From NCBI GenBank assembly GCA_024404435.1, contig JAKSPW010000023.1, positions 1 to 11,929 on the forward strand: a DNA stretch of 11,929 nt. Reading direction: 5' to 3'. Made by a program: the position numbers and the translations under genes. Of this stretch, positions 1 to 6,914 are shown one piece after another. This stretch comes from Clostridia bacterium (GTDB taxonomy: Bacteria > Bacillota > Clostridia > Oscillospirales > CAG-272). Within the stretch, counting starts at the first letter, position 1. The number at the start of each line of letters is the position of its first letter. The notes beneath the pieces were generated by a model. That model was not told where the DNA came from. It ran no database searches and was given only the letters and a program-made list of their open reading frames with translations.

Positions 1-564
1 TCCTCCGAGCCTGAACATGTTCCTTCCGCAGAGGGAGATCATGAGCGAGAGGACCTCGGGAGACGCCGCAAGCGAGCTTTGCGCCATATGGCGAGAGAGC
101 CACGAGACGAGCTTCGCTTCGCTCTGAAGCGGGAAGTCGACCGCGTTCAGCTTCTCTCTTATCGCCTTGAACGCGGCTGTCGGCTTTTTCTCCGTCCCCG
201 CGTCGAAGCCGCCGGGCGCGACGCTGACGACGAGCACCGTGTCGGGAGAGGTCTTTATCTCTCCGTAAAGCTCGAGAAGCTCTTTTTTGTCTCCGTCGGA
301 AAGCGAATTGTACGACGAGAGACGGACTCTGACGAGTCTTTTGTCCGCCATCATCGGAGGGGACGCGAGCGCGTCCGAGAGCGCGGCGGGAGAGAACGTT
401 TCGTCGTCAAAGACCGTTTCGTTGAAGGGAGCGAGACCTTCGTCGGTAATGACGGCTTTTCTGATCTCTTTTTCGTAGTGCTCCTTCAGATAATCCTCTT
501 CTCCGAAGAAGAAATATCCTCCGGCGGGCGACTTTACCGACGCCCTCAGTTCCTTTTCGGTCAT
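1..564 (-). CDS. holA: DNA polymerase III delta subunit, N-terminal part (clamp loader), cut by window edge
   Basis: Delta is the clamp-loader subunit that opens the beta sliding clamp so that it can be loaded on primed DNA. Reading the minus strand from the ATG at 564-562 gives 188 uninterrupted codons to the window edge; the family is usually about 330-350 residues, so roughly the C-terminal 40% is missing. Family features visible are the N-terminal strand and helix FFFGEEDYLKEHY (residues 18-30), the segment PPMMADKRLVRVR near residue 69, a tryptophan (W155) in the linker region, and CGRNMFRLGG at 179-188, which matches the CGRDMF-type motif preceding the EIEKL helix of delta proteins. There is no Walker A motif, as expected for delta. 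The start is supported by AGGAGG six nt upstream and by a promoter just beyond it. It is transcribed divergently from yicC. The identification is from protein motifs; the Bacillus subtilis counterpart is YqeN. Confidence 0.87.
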   Translation of the reverse strand, partial: MTEKELRASVKSPAGGYFFFGEEDYLKEHYEKEIRKAVITDEGLAPFNETVFDDETFSPAALSDALASPPMMADKRLVRVRLSSYNSLSDGDKKELLELYGEIKTSPDTVLVVSVAPGGFDAGTEKKPTAAFKAIREKLNAVDFPLQSEAKLVSWLSRHMAQSSLAASPEVLSLMISLCGRNMFRLGG

Positions 565-570
565 ACTCTC

Positions 571-576
571 CCTCCT
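571..576 (-). promoter_or_regulatory. Shine-Dalgarno site of holA
   Basis: On the minus strand the sequence reads AGGAGG, six nt before the ATG at 564-562. It is a full consensus site and decides the holA start. Confidence 0.8.
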
Positions 577-593
577 TTTGTCCGTTTGAGAAT

Positions 594-622
594 ATAATAC
601 CATATTCCACGCGAAAATGCAA
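594..622 (-). promoter_or_regulatory. Sigma-A type promoter for holA
   Basis: On the minus strand, TTGCAT (622-617) is followed after exactly 17 bp by TATTAT (599-594). The bases TGG directly before the -10 box form an extended -10 (TGn). Transcription would begin near 587, leaving a leader of about 23 nt that contains the holA ribosome binding site. Seen by eye; not experimentally shown. Confidence 0.65.
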
Positions 623-663
623 TAAAAAAGCGCGGACGGTATATAAATTTAAGGTAATTTTCA

Positions 664-692
664 TTGACAAAACCGCACTTTGGATGTATAAT
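664..692 (+). promoter_or_regulatory. Consensus sigma-A promoter driving the yicC operon
   Basis: TTGACA (664-669), a 17-bp spacer and TATAAT (687-692) form a perfect consensus housekeeping promoter. Transcription should start at about 699-700, giving a leader of some 67 nt before yicC. It is the only strong promoter upstream of the ten-gene block ending at 9990, so it is probably the main promoter for that block. The -35 box lies about 40 bp from the -35 box of the divergent holA promoter, and between the two the DNA is AT-rich. No clear operator repeat is visible. Confidence 0.82.
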
Positions 693-766
693 GGATTTAA
701 TATGATGGTGTATTATCGAAAAGTGTTTGCCAAAAGCAGACCATAGCGAAAGGAAGAAGCGAAAAA

Positions 767-1660
767 ATGATCAGAAGCATGACCGCATTCGGCAGAAACC
801 GTTCTGTGAACGAGCGCGGTGACCGTGACATCACGGCTGAAATAAAGAGCGTAAACAACAGATTCCTCGACTGCACGGTAAAGCTCCCGAGGCAGTACAG
901 TTATCTCGAGGAAAGAGTTAAATCATATATCTCCGAGCGCGGCATCACGCGTGGCAAGGTCGACGTTTTCATCGGCATCGACGTTCTCGAGGAAACGGGA
1001 CTTGAGCTCTCTCTCGACACGGCTGCCGCAGAAAGCTACCTCGCATCTCTCAAGGCACTCAGAGATCAGTTCGGACTCAAGGACGACATCACGGTCATGA
1101 CCGTGGCGCAGAACAGAGACCTGTTCCGCACACGCCGCGCGGAAGACGACGCGGAAAGAGACTGGAACGACGTGAAGGCCGTGCTCTCAAAGGCAGTCGA
1201 CCTCTTCATCGAAGCGAAGGACAGAGAGGGAGAAGCTCTCGGCCGCGACATAGAGATAAAGATCGGAAACATCCGCGAAATGGCGGGACGCATCAAGGCG
1301 ATCTCGGAAGCGAACATCGAAAAATACCCCGCGAAGCTCACCGCGCGCATAAAGCAGCTCCTCGAGGACTTCGACGTCGAGGTCTCCGAGCAGAGGATAC
1401 TCACCGAAGCGGCGGTCTTCGCAGACAAGGCGGCGATCGACGAGGAGCTCGTCAGACTCGCCACCCACTTCGACAGCTTTTCCGAGATCATGACCTCTCC
1501 CGAAAACTCCGGCAGAAAGCTCGACTTCCTGCTTCAGGAGATCAACCGCGAGGCAAACACGATCGCATCCAAATCGGCAGACATCGAGATCGCCCGCATC
1601 GTCGTGGACGTAAAGGCTGAGATCGAGAAGATCAGAGAACAGATTCAGAATATCGAGTGA
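767..1660 (+). CDS. yicC: YicC/YloC family endoribonuclease
   Basis: YicC-family proteins are endoribonucleases linked to RNA turnover and stationary-phase behaviour. The 297-residue length fits the family (E. coli YicC is 287). Diagnostic segments are present in order: MIRSMTAFGR at the N-terminus (the family usually has SMTGFGR, so G7 is Ala here), SVNNRFLDCTVKLPR at about 28-42, TRGKVDVFI near 61, DREGEALGRDI near 152, ADKAAIDEELVRLATHF at about 219-235, and GRKLDFLLQEINREANTI from about 249. The C-terminal segment ends in the typical EKIREQIQNIE. The middle third is rich in charged helices. The ATG at 767 has AGGAAG about 10 nt upstream. It is the first gene of the operon, 12 nt before the remA-like gene. 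The family assignment is firm; the physiological role in this organism is inferred. Confidence 0.93.
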   Translation: MIRSMTAFGRNRSVNERGDRDITAEIKSVNNRFLDCTVKLPRQYSYLEERVKSYISERGITRGKVDVFIGIDVLEETGLELSLDTAAAESYLASLKALRDQFGLKDDITVMTVAQNRDLFRTRRAEDDAERDWNDVKAVLSKAVDLFIEAKDREGEALGRDIEIKIGNIREMAGRIKAISEANIEKYPAKLTARIKQLLEDFDVEVSEQRILTEAAVFADKAAIDEELVRLATHFDSFSEIMTSPENSGRKLDFLLQEINREANTIASKSADIEIARIVVDVKAEIEKIREQIQNIE

Positions 1661-1672
1661 TCGGAGAAAAGA

Positions 1673-1933
1673 ATGAAGTTCATCAACGTAGGATTCAATA
1701 ACATGGTATCCGCCGCGAGAGTCGTGGCTCTCGTGTCATCGGACGCCGCGCCCTCCAAGCGTCTCGTTCAGGACGCGAAGGATGCGGGCCGCGCGATAGA
1801 CTGCACCTGCGGCAGAAAAACAAGATGCGTGATCATCACGGACAGCGACCACATCGTTCTGTCCGCGCTTCAGGCGGAGACCGTCGCCGCAAGGCTGAAC
1901 GGCTCCGACGAGGAGGGAGAACAGAATGAATAA
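1673..1933 (+). CDS. remA: RemA-like DNA-binding regulator (DUF370 family)
   Basis: In Bacillus subtilis, RemA is a small DNA-binding activator of biofilm matrix and osmoprotection genes. This 86-residue protein aligns along its length with that family: [20 protein letters not shown] at 2-21, [15 protein letters not shown] at 26-40, then [20 protein letters not shown] from residue 47 and QAETVAARL near the end. R16 and P27 align with the residues I recall as R18 and P29 of B. subtilis RemA, both reported as functionally important. Cysteines 44, 46 and 52 stand where the Bacillus protein, as I recall it, has no cysteine. The tail [10 protein letters not shown] is acidic and its last codons overlap gmk by 8 nt. 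GGAG lies 6 nt before the ATG. Regulatory targets here are unknown; biofilm control is an inference from a distant relative. Confidence 0.9.
   Translation: MKFINVGFNNMVSAARVVALVSSDAAPSKRLVQDAKDAGRAIDCTCGRKTRCVIITDSDHIVLSALQAETVAARLNGSDEEGEQNE
1911..1916 (+). promoter_or_regulatory. Shine-Dalgarno site of gmk inside the remA-like gene
   Basis: AGGAGG lies 9 nt before the gmk ATG and inside the coding region of the preceding gene, where it also encodes part of the acidic tail. Together with the 8-nt overlap it suggests translational coupling. Confidence 0.7.
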
Positions 1934-2546
1934 AGGTCTTATCTTCGTTATCTCGGGACCTGCCGGAAGCGGCAAGGGTACCGTCGTCGCCGCACTCCGC
2001 AAGCTGATCCCCGAGCTCGGCTTTTCCGTCTCCGCGACGACGAGAGCTCCGAGGCCCGGCGAGGTCGACGGAGAAAACTATTTCTTCGTCTCCCGCGACA
2101 GCTTCGAGGAGCTGCTCCGCAACGACGAGGTGCTCGAGCACACGAATTACTGCGGAAATATGTACGGCACGCTCAAATGCGAGGCAGAGAGGGTGCTCAC
2201 CGAGGGCAGAGACCTCATCCTCGAGATCGAGGTGGAGGGTGCGCTCAACGTAAAGCGTCTGATGCCCGACGACACCGTGACCATCATGCTCATCGCGCCG
2301 GATCCCGAGGAGCTCGAAAAGCGTCTCCGCGGACGCGGCACGGAATCCGAGGAAGTCATAAAGAGCCGTCTCTCACGCGCCTCGGAGGAGCTGAAGCTCG
2401 CGCCGCAGTACGACTACGTCGTGACAAACGAGACCGGCAAGACGAAGGAATGTGCGGAAAAGATCCGCGGGATCATCGCCGCGGAGCATCAGAGATATTC
2501 CCGTATGCGTTCCGTCGTCGAAGAATATATTGCTTATAAAAAATAA
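1926..2546 (+). CDS. gmk: Guanylate kinase
   Basis: Gmk phosphorylates GMP (and dGMP) with ATP to give GDP, feeding the GTP pool in the cytoplasm. The 206-residue length is typical. The P-loop GPAGSGKGT is at 11-19. The GMP-binding region follows with [20 protein letters not shown] from residue 35 (R40 and R43 are the usual GMP-contacting arginines), then ILEIEVEGA, and the lid region with RLRGRGTES. The family motif NYYGTP appears here as NMYGTL, and the usual EIDVQGA is EIEVEGA; both are conservative changes that should not abolish activity. The gene starts inside the remA-like gene (8-nt overlap), with a strong ribosome binding site. The neighbouring rpoZ is its standard partner in Firmicutes. 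No alternative identity is plausible. Confidence 0.96.
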   Translation: MNKGLIFVISGPAGSGKGTVVAALRKLIPELGFSVSATTRAPRPGEVDGENYFFVSRDSFEELLRNDEVLEHTNYCGNMYGTLKCEAERVLTEGRDLILEIEVEGALNVKRLMPDDTVTIMLIAPDPEELEKRLRGRGTESEEVIKSRLSRASEELKLAPQYDYVVTNETGKTKECAEKIRGIIAAEHQRYSRMRSVVEEYIAYKK

Positions 2547-2557
2547 AATAATATAAC
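2530..2557 (+). promoter_or_regulatory. Possible weak internal promoter before rpoZ
   Basis: TTGCTT (2530-2535) and TATAAC (2552-2557) are separated by 16 bp in a notably AT-rich patch covering the end of gmk and the gap to rpoZ. Only three of six -35 bases match the consensus. It may give rpoZ and downstream genes some independent expression, but AT-richness alone could explain the match. Confidence 0.25.
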
Positions 2558-2589
2558 ATCGCCCCATCGGGCACAGAAAGGATCACAAT

Positions 2590-2892
2590 ATGGTAAACCC
2601 GTCGCTTGCACAGCTCATGGAAAAGGAAAAAGTCAATCGCTACGCTCTCGTTATCGCAACTGCAAAGGCAGCCCGCGAGATCACTGACGAGTACGTCCGC
2701 GAGAGAGACTACGTCGAAAAGAACGGCGGAAAGGACGCCGACCGCGGTGTTGCTTCCGTCATCAACACGAAATACAGAGACGAAAAGGCAGTTCAGAACG
2801 CCATAGACGAGATCTACAGCGAAGAATACAGGATCGTCGGAGACACTCTTCCCGAAGGAATGGGCAAGACAGTCGAAGCCGACGAGCAGTAA
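2590..2892 (+). CDS. rpoZ: RNA polymerase omega subunit
   Basis: Omega is a small RNA polymerase subunit that helps fold and assemble the beta-prime subunit. The N-terminal part, MVNPSLAQLMEKEKVNRYAL then VIATAKAAREIT (residues 1-32), is the conserved core, and KAVQNAIDEI (66-75) is the second conserved helix (commonly KPV-x-A-x-EEI). At 100 residues it is longer than Bacillus omega (about 67). The extra length lies mainly between these two helices, at about residues 33-60, which are charged and look flexible, plus a short acidic tail. GAAAGGA stands 7 nt before the ATG. It follows gmk by 43 nt and precedes priA by 12 nt. In many Firmicutes coaBC sits between rpoZ and priA, but not here. Identification rests on the core helices and on position next to gmk. 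Confidence 0.85.
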   Translation: MVNPSLAQLMEKEKVNRYALVIATAKAAREITDEYVRERDYVEKNGGKDADRGVASVINTKYRDEKAVQNAIDEIYSEEYRIVGDTLPEGMGKTVEADEQ

Positions 2893-2904
2893 TCGCTTTT
2901 CAAA

Positions 2905-5442
2905 ATGACCGAAGTCGCCGGAGTATACATTCTCGAGGCGCCGTACGCCATTGACCGTCTTTACAGCTACTACGTTCCGGAGGAGCTGAAAGAGTCGGTC
3001 GTGCCCGGAGCCATCGTCGAGGTCCCGTTCGGAGCGGGCAACAGAAGAATGACCGCGGCAGTATACGAACTCAAAGATGCAGCCGACAATGATGAGCTGA
3101 AGCCCGTGATGTCGGCTGCCTGCGTATATCCGCCGTATCTGTCGGGCGAGACGCTGAAGATCTGTTTGTTCCTGAAGGAGCACACACTGTGCACCTTCGG
3201 AGAAGCGGTCAGGTGCGTTCTCCCCTCCGCCGCCATATCGAAAATGGCGGAGTTTTATCGCGCCGTACCGGACGTAAAGCCCGCGGACGTCGAAAAGCTC
3301 GACGAGAAATCCGCATTCGTATATTCCGCGCTCGTGCAGTCGGGAAAGCTTTCGAGAGAAACGCTCAAAAACCGCTTCGGAGAAGACGTCGGCACGGTGC
3401 TGACGAAACTCGTGAAGACGGGACTCGTTGAAAAGCTCACCGATTTCAAAAAGGGCGGCAGCAACGTCAAAACGGAGTACTCCGCGTATCCGGCGGAGAA
3501 CGCTCCCGACACGGTGTCAAAGCTCAGAAGCGAAAGGCAGCTCGTCGTTTACGACGCGGTGCTTGCCAGCCCCGGCATCACAAGAGAAAAACTGTCGACG
3601 GAAACGTCCCTCGATCCTCAGATAGTCCGCAGCGCGCTGTCCGCGCTCGAAAAGAAGGGGTTCGTGAGGCTCGAGGAAAAGCCCGTTTTCCGCGATCTGT
3701 ATTCTCTCGGCGGAGCGCTTCCCGAATACCGCGGTGATTTCACTCTCTCGGGAGAGCAGCAAAAAGCTTACGAAAAACTGAAAGAACTTTACGAAGACGA
3801 AAAGCCGACGGCGGCACTTCTTCACGGTGTCACGGGCTCCGGCAAGACGAACGTCATCTTAAAGCTCATCGACGACGCGCTCGCCGACGGGCGTGGCGTC
3901 ATCATGCTCGTGCCGGAAATCGCCCTGACTCCTCAGACCGTCGGGCGCTTCGTTTCAAAATTCGGCGAGAGGATCGCCGTCATACATTCGGCTCTCTCCG
4001 CGGGAGAGAAGTTCGATGCGTGGAGACGCATCCGCGACGGCTCGGCAGACGTCGTCATCGGTACGCGCTCCGCGATATTCGCACCCGTAAAAAATCTCGG
4101 GCTCATCGTTATCGACGAGGAGCACGAGCATACTTATAAATCCGACACCGACCCGAAGTACCTCGCTCACGACGTGGCAAGCTTCCGCTGCGGGATGACG
4201 GGCGCGACGCTCGTGCTCGCCTCCGCCACTCCGTCCGTCACGAGCTACTACAAAACGACGACCGGCAAATACGCTCTCGTCGAGCTGCGTGAGCGCTACG
4301 GCGGCGCGGAGCTTCCCGAGGTGGAGATATCGAATCTCCGCACCGAGCTGATGTCGGGCAACACCTCCCCGTTCAGCCGTGCGCTCATTTCCCGCATGAG
4401 TGAAGAGCTCGCCGCGGGCAATCAGACGATACTTTTCCTCAACAGGCGCGGCTACAACAGCGCGCTTTCCTGCCGTTCATGCGGAGAGGCGATCAAATGC
4501 CCGCACTGCTCCGTTACGATGACGTATCACCTGAGACGCGGAAGAAGCCTGCCGCACGACCGCGACCTCGGCGAGGGATTCCTCGACGTGAGGCGCGAGT
4601 CGGGCTACCTGCACTGTCACACCTGCGGCTACAAGGTCTCCGTCCCCGAAAAGTGTCCCGAATGCGGTGAAGAGCACTTCATGTTCACCGGATACGGCAC
4701 GCAGCTCGCGGAGGACGAGCTCAAAAAGCTCTTCCCGAACGTGAGAGTCGCCCGGATGGATCACGACACCACGGGGAGCAAAGCGTCCTACGAGGCCCTG
4801 CTCTCCTCGTTCCGAGACGGGAGCGCGGACGTGCTTCTCGGTACTCAGATGGTGACCAAAGGTCACGATTTCCCGCACGTCACGACTGTCGGCGTGCTGA
4901 ACGCCGATTCTTCCCTCTTCCTCGACGATTACAGAGCGAACGAGCGGACCTTCTCGATGATCACGCAGGTCGTGGGCAGAGCCGGCAGAGCCGACGAGCC
5001 CGGGATGTCCGTCATCCAGACCTACCGCCCCGAAAGCGACATCATCGAACTTGCCGCAAAGCAGGATTACAAATCGTTCTTCGAGCGTGAGATACGCATA
5101 CGCCGGGAGCTGACCTTCCCGCCGTTCTGCGACATCGTCGTACTGACCGTCGCATCCGCAGACGAGGCTCGCCTCGCGCAGGCGTCGGTGAGACTGAGCG
5201 AGAGGATAAGAGAGCTCGTCCGAGACGAATACTCCGACGTGAAAGCCGTCATCTTCGGGCCCTTCGAGGCACCCGTCTACAAGGTGCAGAACGTGTGCCG
5301 CCTGCGGCTCGTCATAAAATGCCGTCTGAACAGGCGCACCCGCTCGATGATCTCGACCTTGCTCTGCGATTTCTCGAAGAGCTCCGGCAAGGGGAACTCG
5401 CTCGTGAGGATCAGCGCGGATTTCAATCCGACAAACATATAA
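2905..5442 (+). CDS. priA: Primosomal protein N', replication-restart DNA helicase
   Basis: PriA recognises stalled or recombined forks and reloads the replicative helicase. This protein has 845 residues (E. coli 732, Bacillus about 805). The N-terminal DNA-binding domain (VYILEAPYAIDRLYSYYVP, from residue 7) is followed by winged-helix-like segments up to about 260. The helicase core has Walker A GVTGSGKT (308-315), VPEIALTPQ (336-344), DEEH (404-407), GTQMVTKGHDFP (646-657) and QVVGRAGR (688-695). Eight zinc cysteines are present: 523, 526, 532, 535, 571, 574, 584 and 587. The spacing between the fourth and fifth is 35 residues against 14 in E. coli, so an extra segment of about 21 residues is inserted there. 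The C-terminus ends with ADFNPTNI, close to the usual D-x-NP ending. No strong ribosome binding site precedes the ATG; translation may depend on coupling with rpoZ, 12 nt upstream. Confidence 0.95.
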   Translation: MTEVAGVYILEAPYAIDRLYSYYVPEELKESVVPGAIVEVPFGAGNRRMTAAVYELKDAADNDELKPVMSAACVYPPYLSGETLKICLFLKEHTLCTFGEAVRCVLPSAAISKMAEFYRAVPDVKPADVEKLDEKSAFVYSALVQSGKLSRETLKNRFGEDVGTVLTKLVKTGLVEKLTDFKKGGSNVKTEYSAYPAENAPDTVSKLRSERQLVVYDAVLASPGITREKLSTETSLDPQIVRSALSALEKKGFVRLEEKPVFRDLYSLGGALPEYRGDFTLSGEQQKAYEKLKELYEDEKPTAALLHGVTGSGKTNVILKLIDDALADGRGVIMLVPEIALTPQTVGRFVSKFGERIAVIHSALSAGEKFDAWRRIRDGSADVVIGTRSAIFAPVKNLGLIVIDEEHEHTYKSDTDPKYLAHDVASFRCGMTGATLVLASATPSVTSYYKTTTGKYALVELRERYGGAELPEVEISNLRTELMSGNTSPFSRALISRMSEELAAGNQTILFLNRRGYNSALSCRSCGEAIKCPHCSVTMTYHLRRGRSLPHDRDLGEGFLDVRRESGYLHCHTCGYKVSVPEKCPECGEEHFMFTGYGTQLAEDELKKLFPNVRVARMDHDTTGSKASYEALLSSFRDGSADVLLGTQMVTKGHDFPHVTTVGVLNADSSLFLDDYRANERTFSMITQVVGRAGRADEPGMSVIQTYRPESDIIELAAKQDYKSFFEREIRIRRELTFPPFCDIVVLTVASADEARLAQASVRLSERIRELVRDEYSDVKAVIFGPFEAPVYKVQNVCRLRLVIKCRLNRRTRSMISTLLCDFSKSSGKGNSLVRISADFNPTNI

Positions 5443-5464
5443 ACCCGAAAGGAAAAGTATAGAT

Positions 5465-5947
5465 ATGGCACTTTTGAATATAGTAAAAGAAGGAGACGAA
5501 ACTCTCCGTAAGATATGCAAGCCCGTGCGCGAGATCACTCCCAGAGTCCTCACGCTTCTCGACGACATGAAAGAGACGCTCATCGACGCCGACGGAGTCG
5601 GACTCGCCGCTCCTCAGGTCGGTATTCTGAAGCGCATCGTGCTCGTGCTGAACGTCGAGACCGACGAGATGTACGAGCTCATCAATCCCGAGATCGTCTC
5701 CCGCGAGGGAGAGCAGAATGAAATGGAGGGCTGTCTCTCCGTCCCCGGCAAGTGGGCATACACCTCGCGTCCCGCAAAGGTAACGGTCAAAGCCATGAAC
5801 AGAAACGGTGAGGAGGTCACCTATTCGGGTGAAGGACTCCTTGCACGCGCATTCTGCCACGAGCTCGACCACCTCGACGGCGTACTCTTTACCGACAACG
5901 CCGTGCACGTCCTCACGCCCGAGGAAGTCAAGGAGATCATGGAATGA
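5465..5947 (+). CDS. def: Peptide deformylase
   Basis: Def is a metal-dependent hydrolase that removes the N-formyl group from nascent proteins. All three family motifs are visible in the 160 residues: GVGLAAPQ (44-51), EGCLS (88-92) and HELDH (132-136). The metal ligands should be C90, H132 and H136, with E133 catalytic. The residue before the HExxH is cysteine (C131) where many family members have glutamine; this does not touch a ligand. AAAGGA stands 11 nt before the ATG. The stop codon overlaps the fmt start in ATGA, the common arrangement for this functional pair, whose products act at opposite ends of the formyl-methionine cycle. Confidence 0.96.
   Translation: MALLNIVKEGDETLRKICKPVREITPRVLTLLDDMKETLIDADGVGLAAPQVGILKRIVLVLNVETDEMYELINPEIVSREGEQNEMEGCLSVPGKWAYTSRPAKVTVKAMNRNGEEVTYSGEGLLARAFCHELDHLDGVLFTDNAVHVLTPEEVKEIME
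5930..5935 (+). promoter_or_regulatory. Shine-Dalgarno site of fmt inside def
   Basis: AAGGAG lies in the last codons of def, 8 nt before the fmt ATG at 5944. With the 4-nt overlap it supports this start and coupled translation of def and fmt. Confidence 0.7.
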
Positions 5948-6882
5948 GAGTTCTTTTCATGGGCACGCCCGACTTCGCGCTCGAGGTGCTGAAGGCCGTT
6001 TACGCCAAAGACGGAGTCGAGGTCATCGGCGCCGTGACGCAGACCGACAAGCCGAAGGGCAGAGGCATGAAAATGATCGCGCCTCCCGTCAAGGTCTTCG
6101 CCGAGGAGCACGACATCCCCGTTTTTCAGCCGACAACTCTTAAGGACGGTGCGTTCGAGAACGAGCTGAAGGCGCTCGATCCCGAGCTGATCGTCGTCGC
6201 GGCGTACGGGAAAATTCTTCCGCATTACGTCATAGCATATCCGAAGTACGGCTGCGTGAACGCTCACGCTTCCCTTCTCCCGAGATGGCGCGGAGCCGCT
6301 CCGATCAACCGCGCGATCATGGCGGGCGACACCGTGACGGGAGTGACCGCCATGTATATGGACGACGGGCTCGACACGGGAGACAAGATCCTCACCGTTG
6401 AGGTCCCGATCGGTGACGACGACAACGTCGGTGTTATTCACGACAAGCTCGCCGAGGCAGGCGGAAAAGCGATCTGCGGAGTGATCGACATGATCGTCTC
6501 GGGAAGCGTCACGAGGACTCCGCAGGAGTCCGACGGCGTGACCTACGCCGAAAAGATCACGAAAGAAGACTGCAGACTCGATTTTTCTCTCCCGTGCAGG
6601 GAGGTCTACAATAAGATACGCGGACTCGCACCGGTCCCGTGCGCCGTCACGACGACGGCCGACGGGAAGCTCCTCAAGATCACCGGAGCGAAGATGACCG
6701 ACAAGGTCGCAAACGCCCTTCCCGGCACGGTCATCTCGACGGACGGCGGCGTGATCGAGGTCGCGCTCTGCGACGGCACGATACGGATCGACGGCGTGAT
6801 CCCCGAGGGGAAGAGCCGCATGAGCGCCGCAGATTACATCAGAGGCAGAAAGATCGCGGTCTGCGACGTCCTCGGAAAATAA
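5944..6882 (+). CDS. fmt: Methionyl-tRNA formyltransferase
   Basis: Fmt transfers a formyl group from 10-formyltetrahydrofolate to Met-tRNA(fMet), enabling bacterial translation initiation. The 312-residue length is normal. The N-terminal Rossmann-type start is MRVLFMGTPDFALEVL, and the tRNA-contacting loop near DKPKGRGMKM (35-44) is present. The formyl-folate signature HASLLPRWRGAAPIN spans 108-122. The catalytic triad is complete: N106, H108 and D144 (in MDDGLDTGD), the same numbering as in E. coli. The C-terminal oligonucleotide-binding-like domain begins around residue 205 (NKIRGLAPVPCA). It overlaps def by 4 nt and is followed after 32 nt by the membrane zinc peptidase gene. Confidence is high from motifs and context. 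Confidence 0.96.
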   Translation: MRVLFMGTPDFALEVLKAVYAKDGVEVIGAVTQTDKPKGRGMKMIAPPVKVFAEEHDIPVFQPTTLKDGAFENELKALDPELIVVAAYGKILPHYVIAYPKYGCVNAHASLLPRWRGAAPINRAIMAGDTVTGVTAMYMDDGLDTGDKILTVEVPIGDDDNVGVIHDKLAEAGGKAICGVIDMIVSGSVTRTPQESDGVTYAEKITKEDCRLDFSLPCREVYNKIRGLAPVPCAVTTTADGKLLKITGAKMTDKVANALPGTVISTDGGVIEVALCDGTIRIDGVIPEGKSRMSAADYIRGRKIAVCDVLGK

Positions 6883-6914
6883 ATCTGCTCCGTCAAAAGA
6901 AAGGATAATTCACA

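Noticed and set aside
79..597. Plus-strand open reading frame of 172 codons at the left edge
   Set aside because: It is antisense to holA, which has clear motifs, a ribosome binding site and a promoter on the minus strand. The plus-strand translation is arginine-rich and unrecognisable.
2561..2572. GCCC-CATC-GGGC hairpin in the gmk-rpoZ gap as a terminator
   Set aside because: The stem is only four base pairs and is followed by ACAGAAAGG, not a T-run. rpoZ begins 17 nt later.
4477..5583. Minus-strand open reading frame of 368 codons opposite priA and def
   Set aside because: It lies wholly antisense to priA and def, whose motifs are complete. It has no recognisable domain, and long antisense frames are expected from the GC-rich codon usage.
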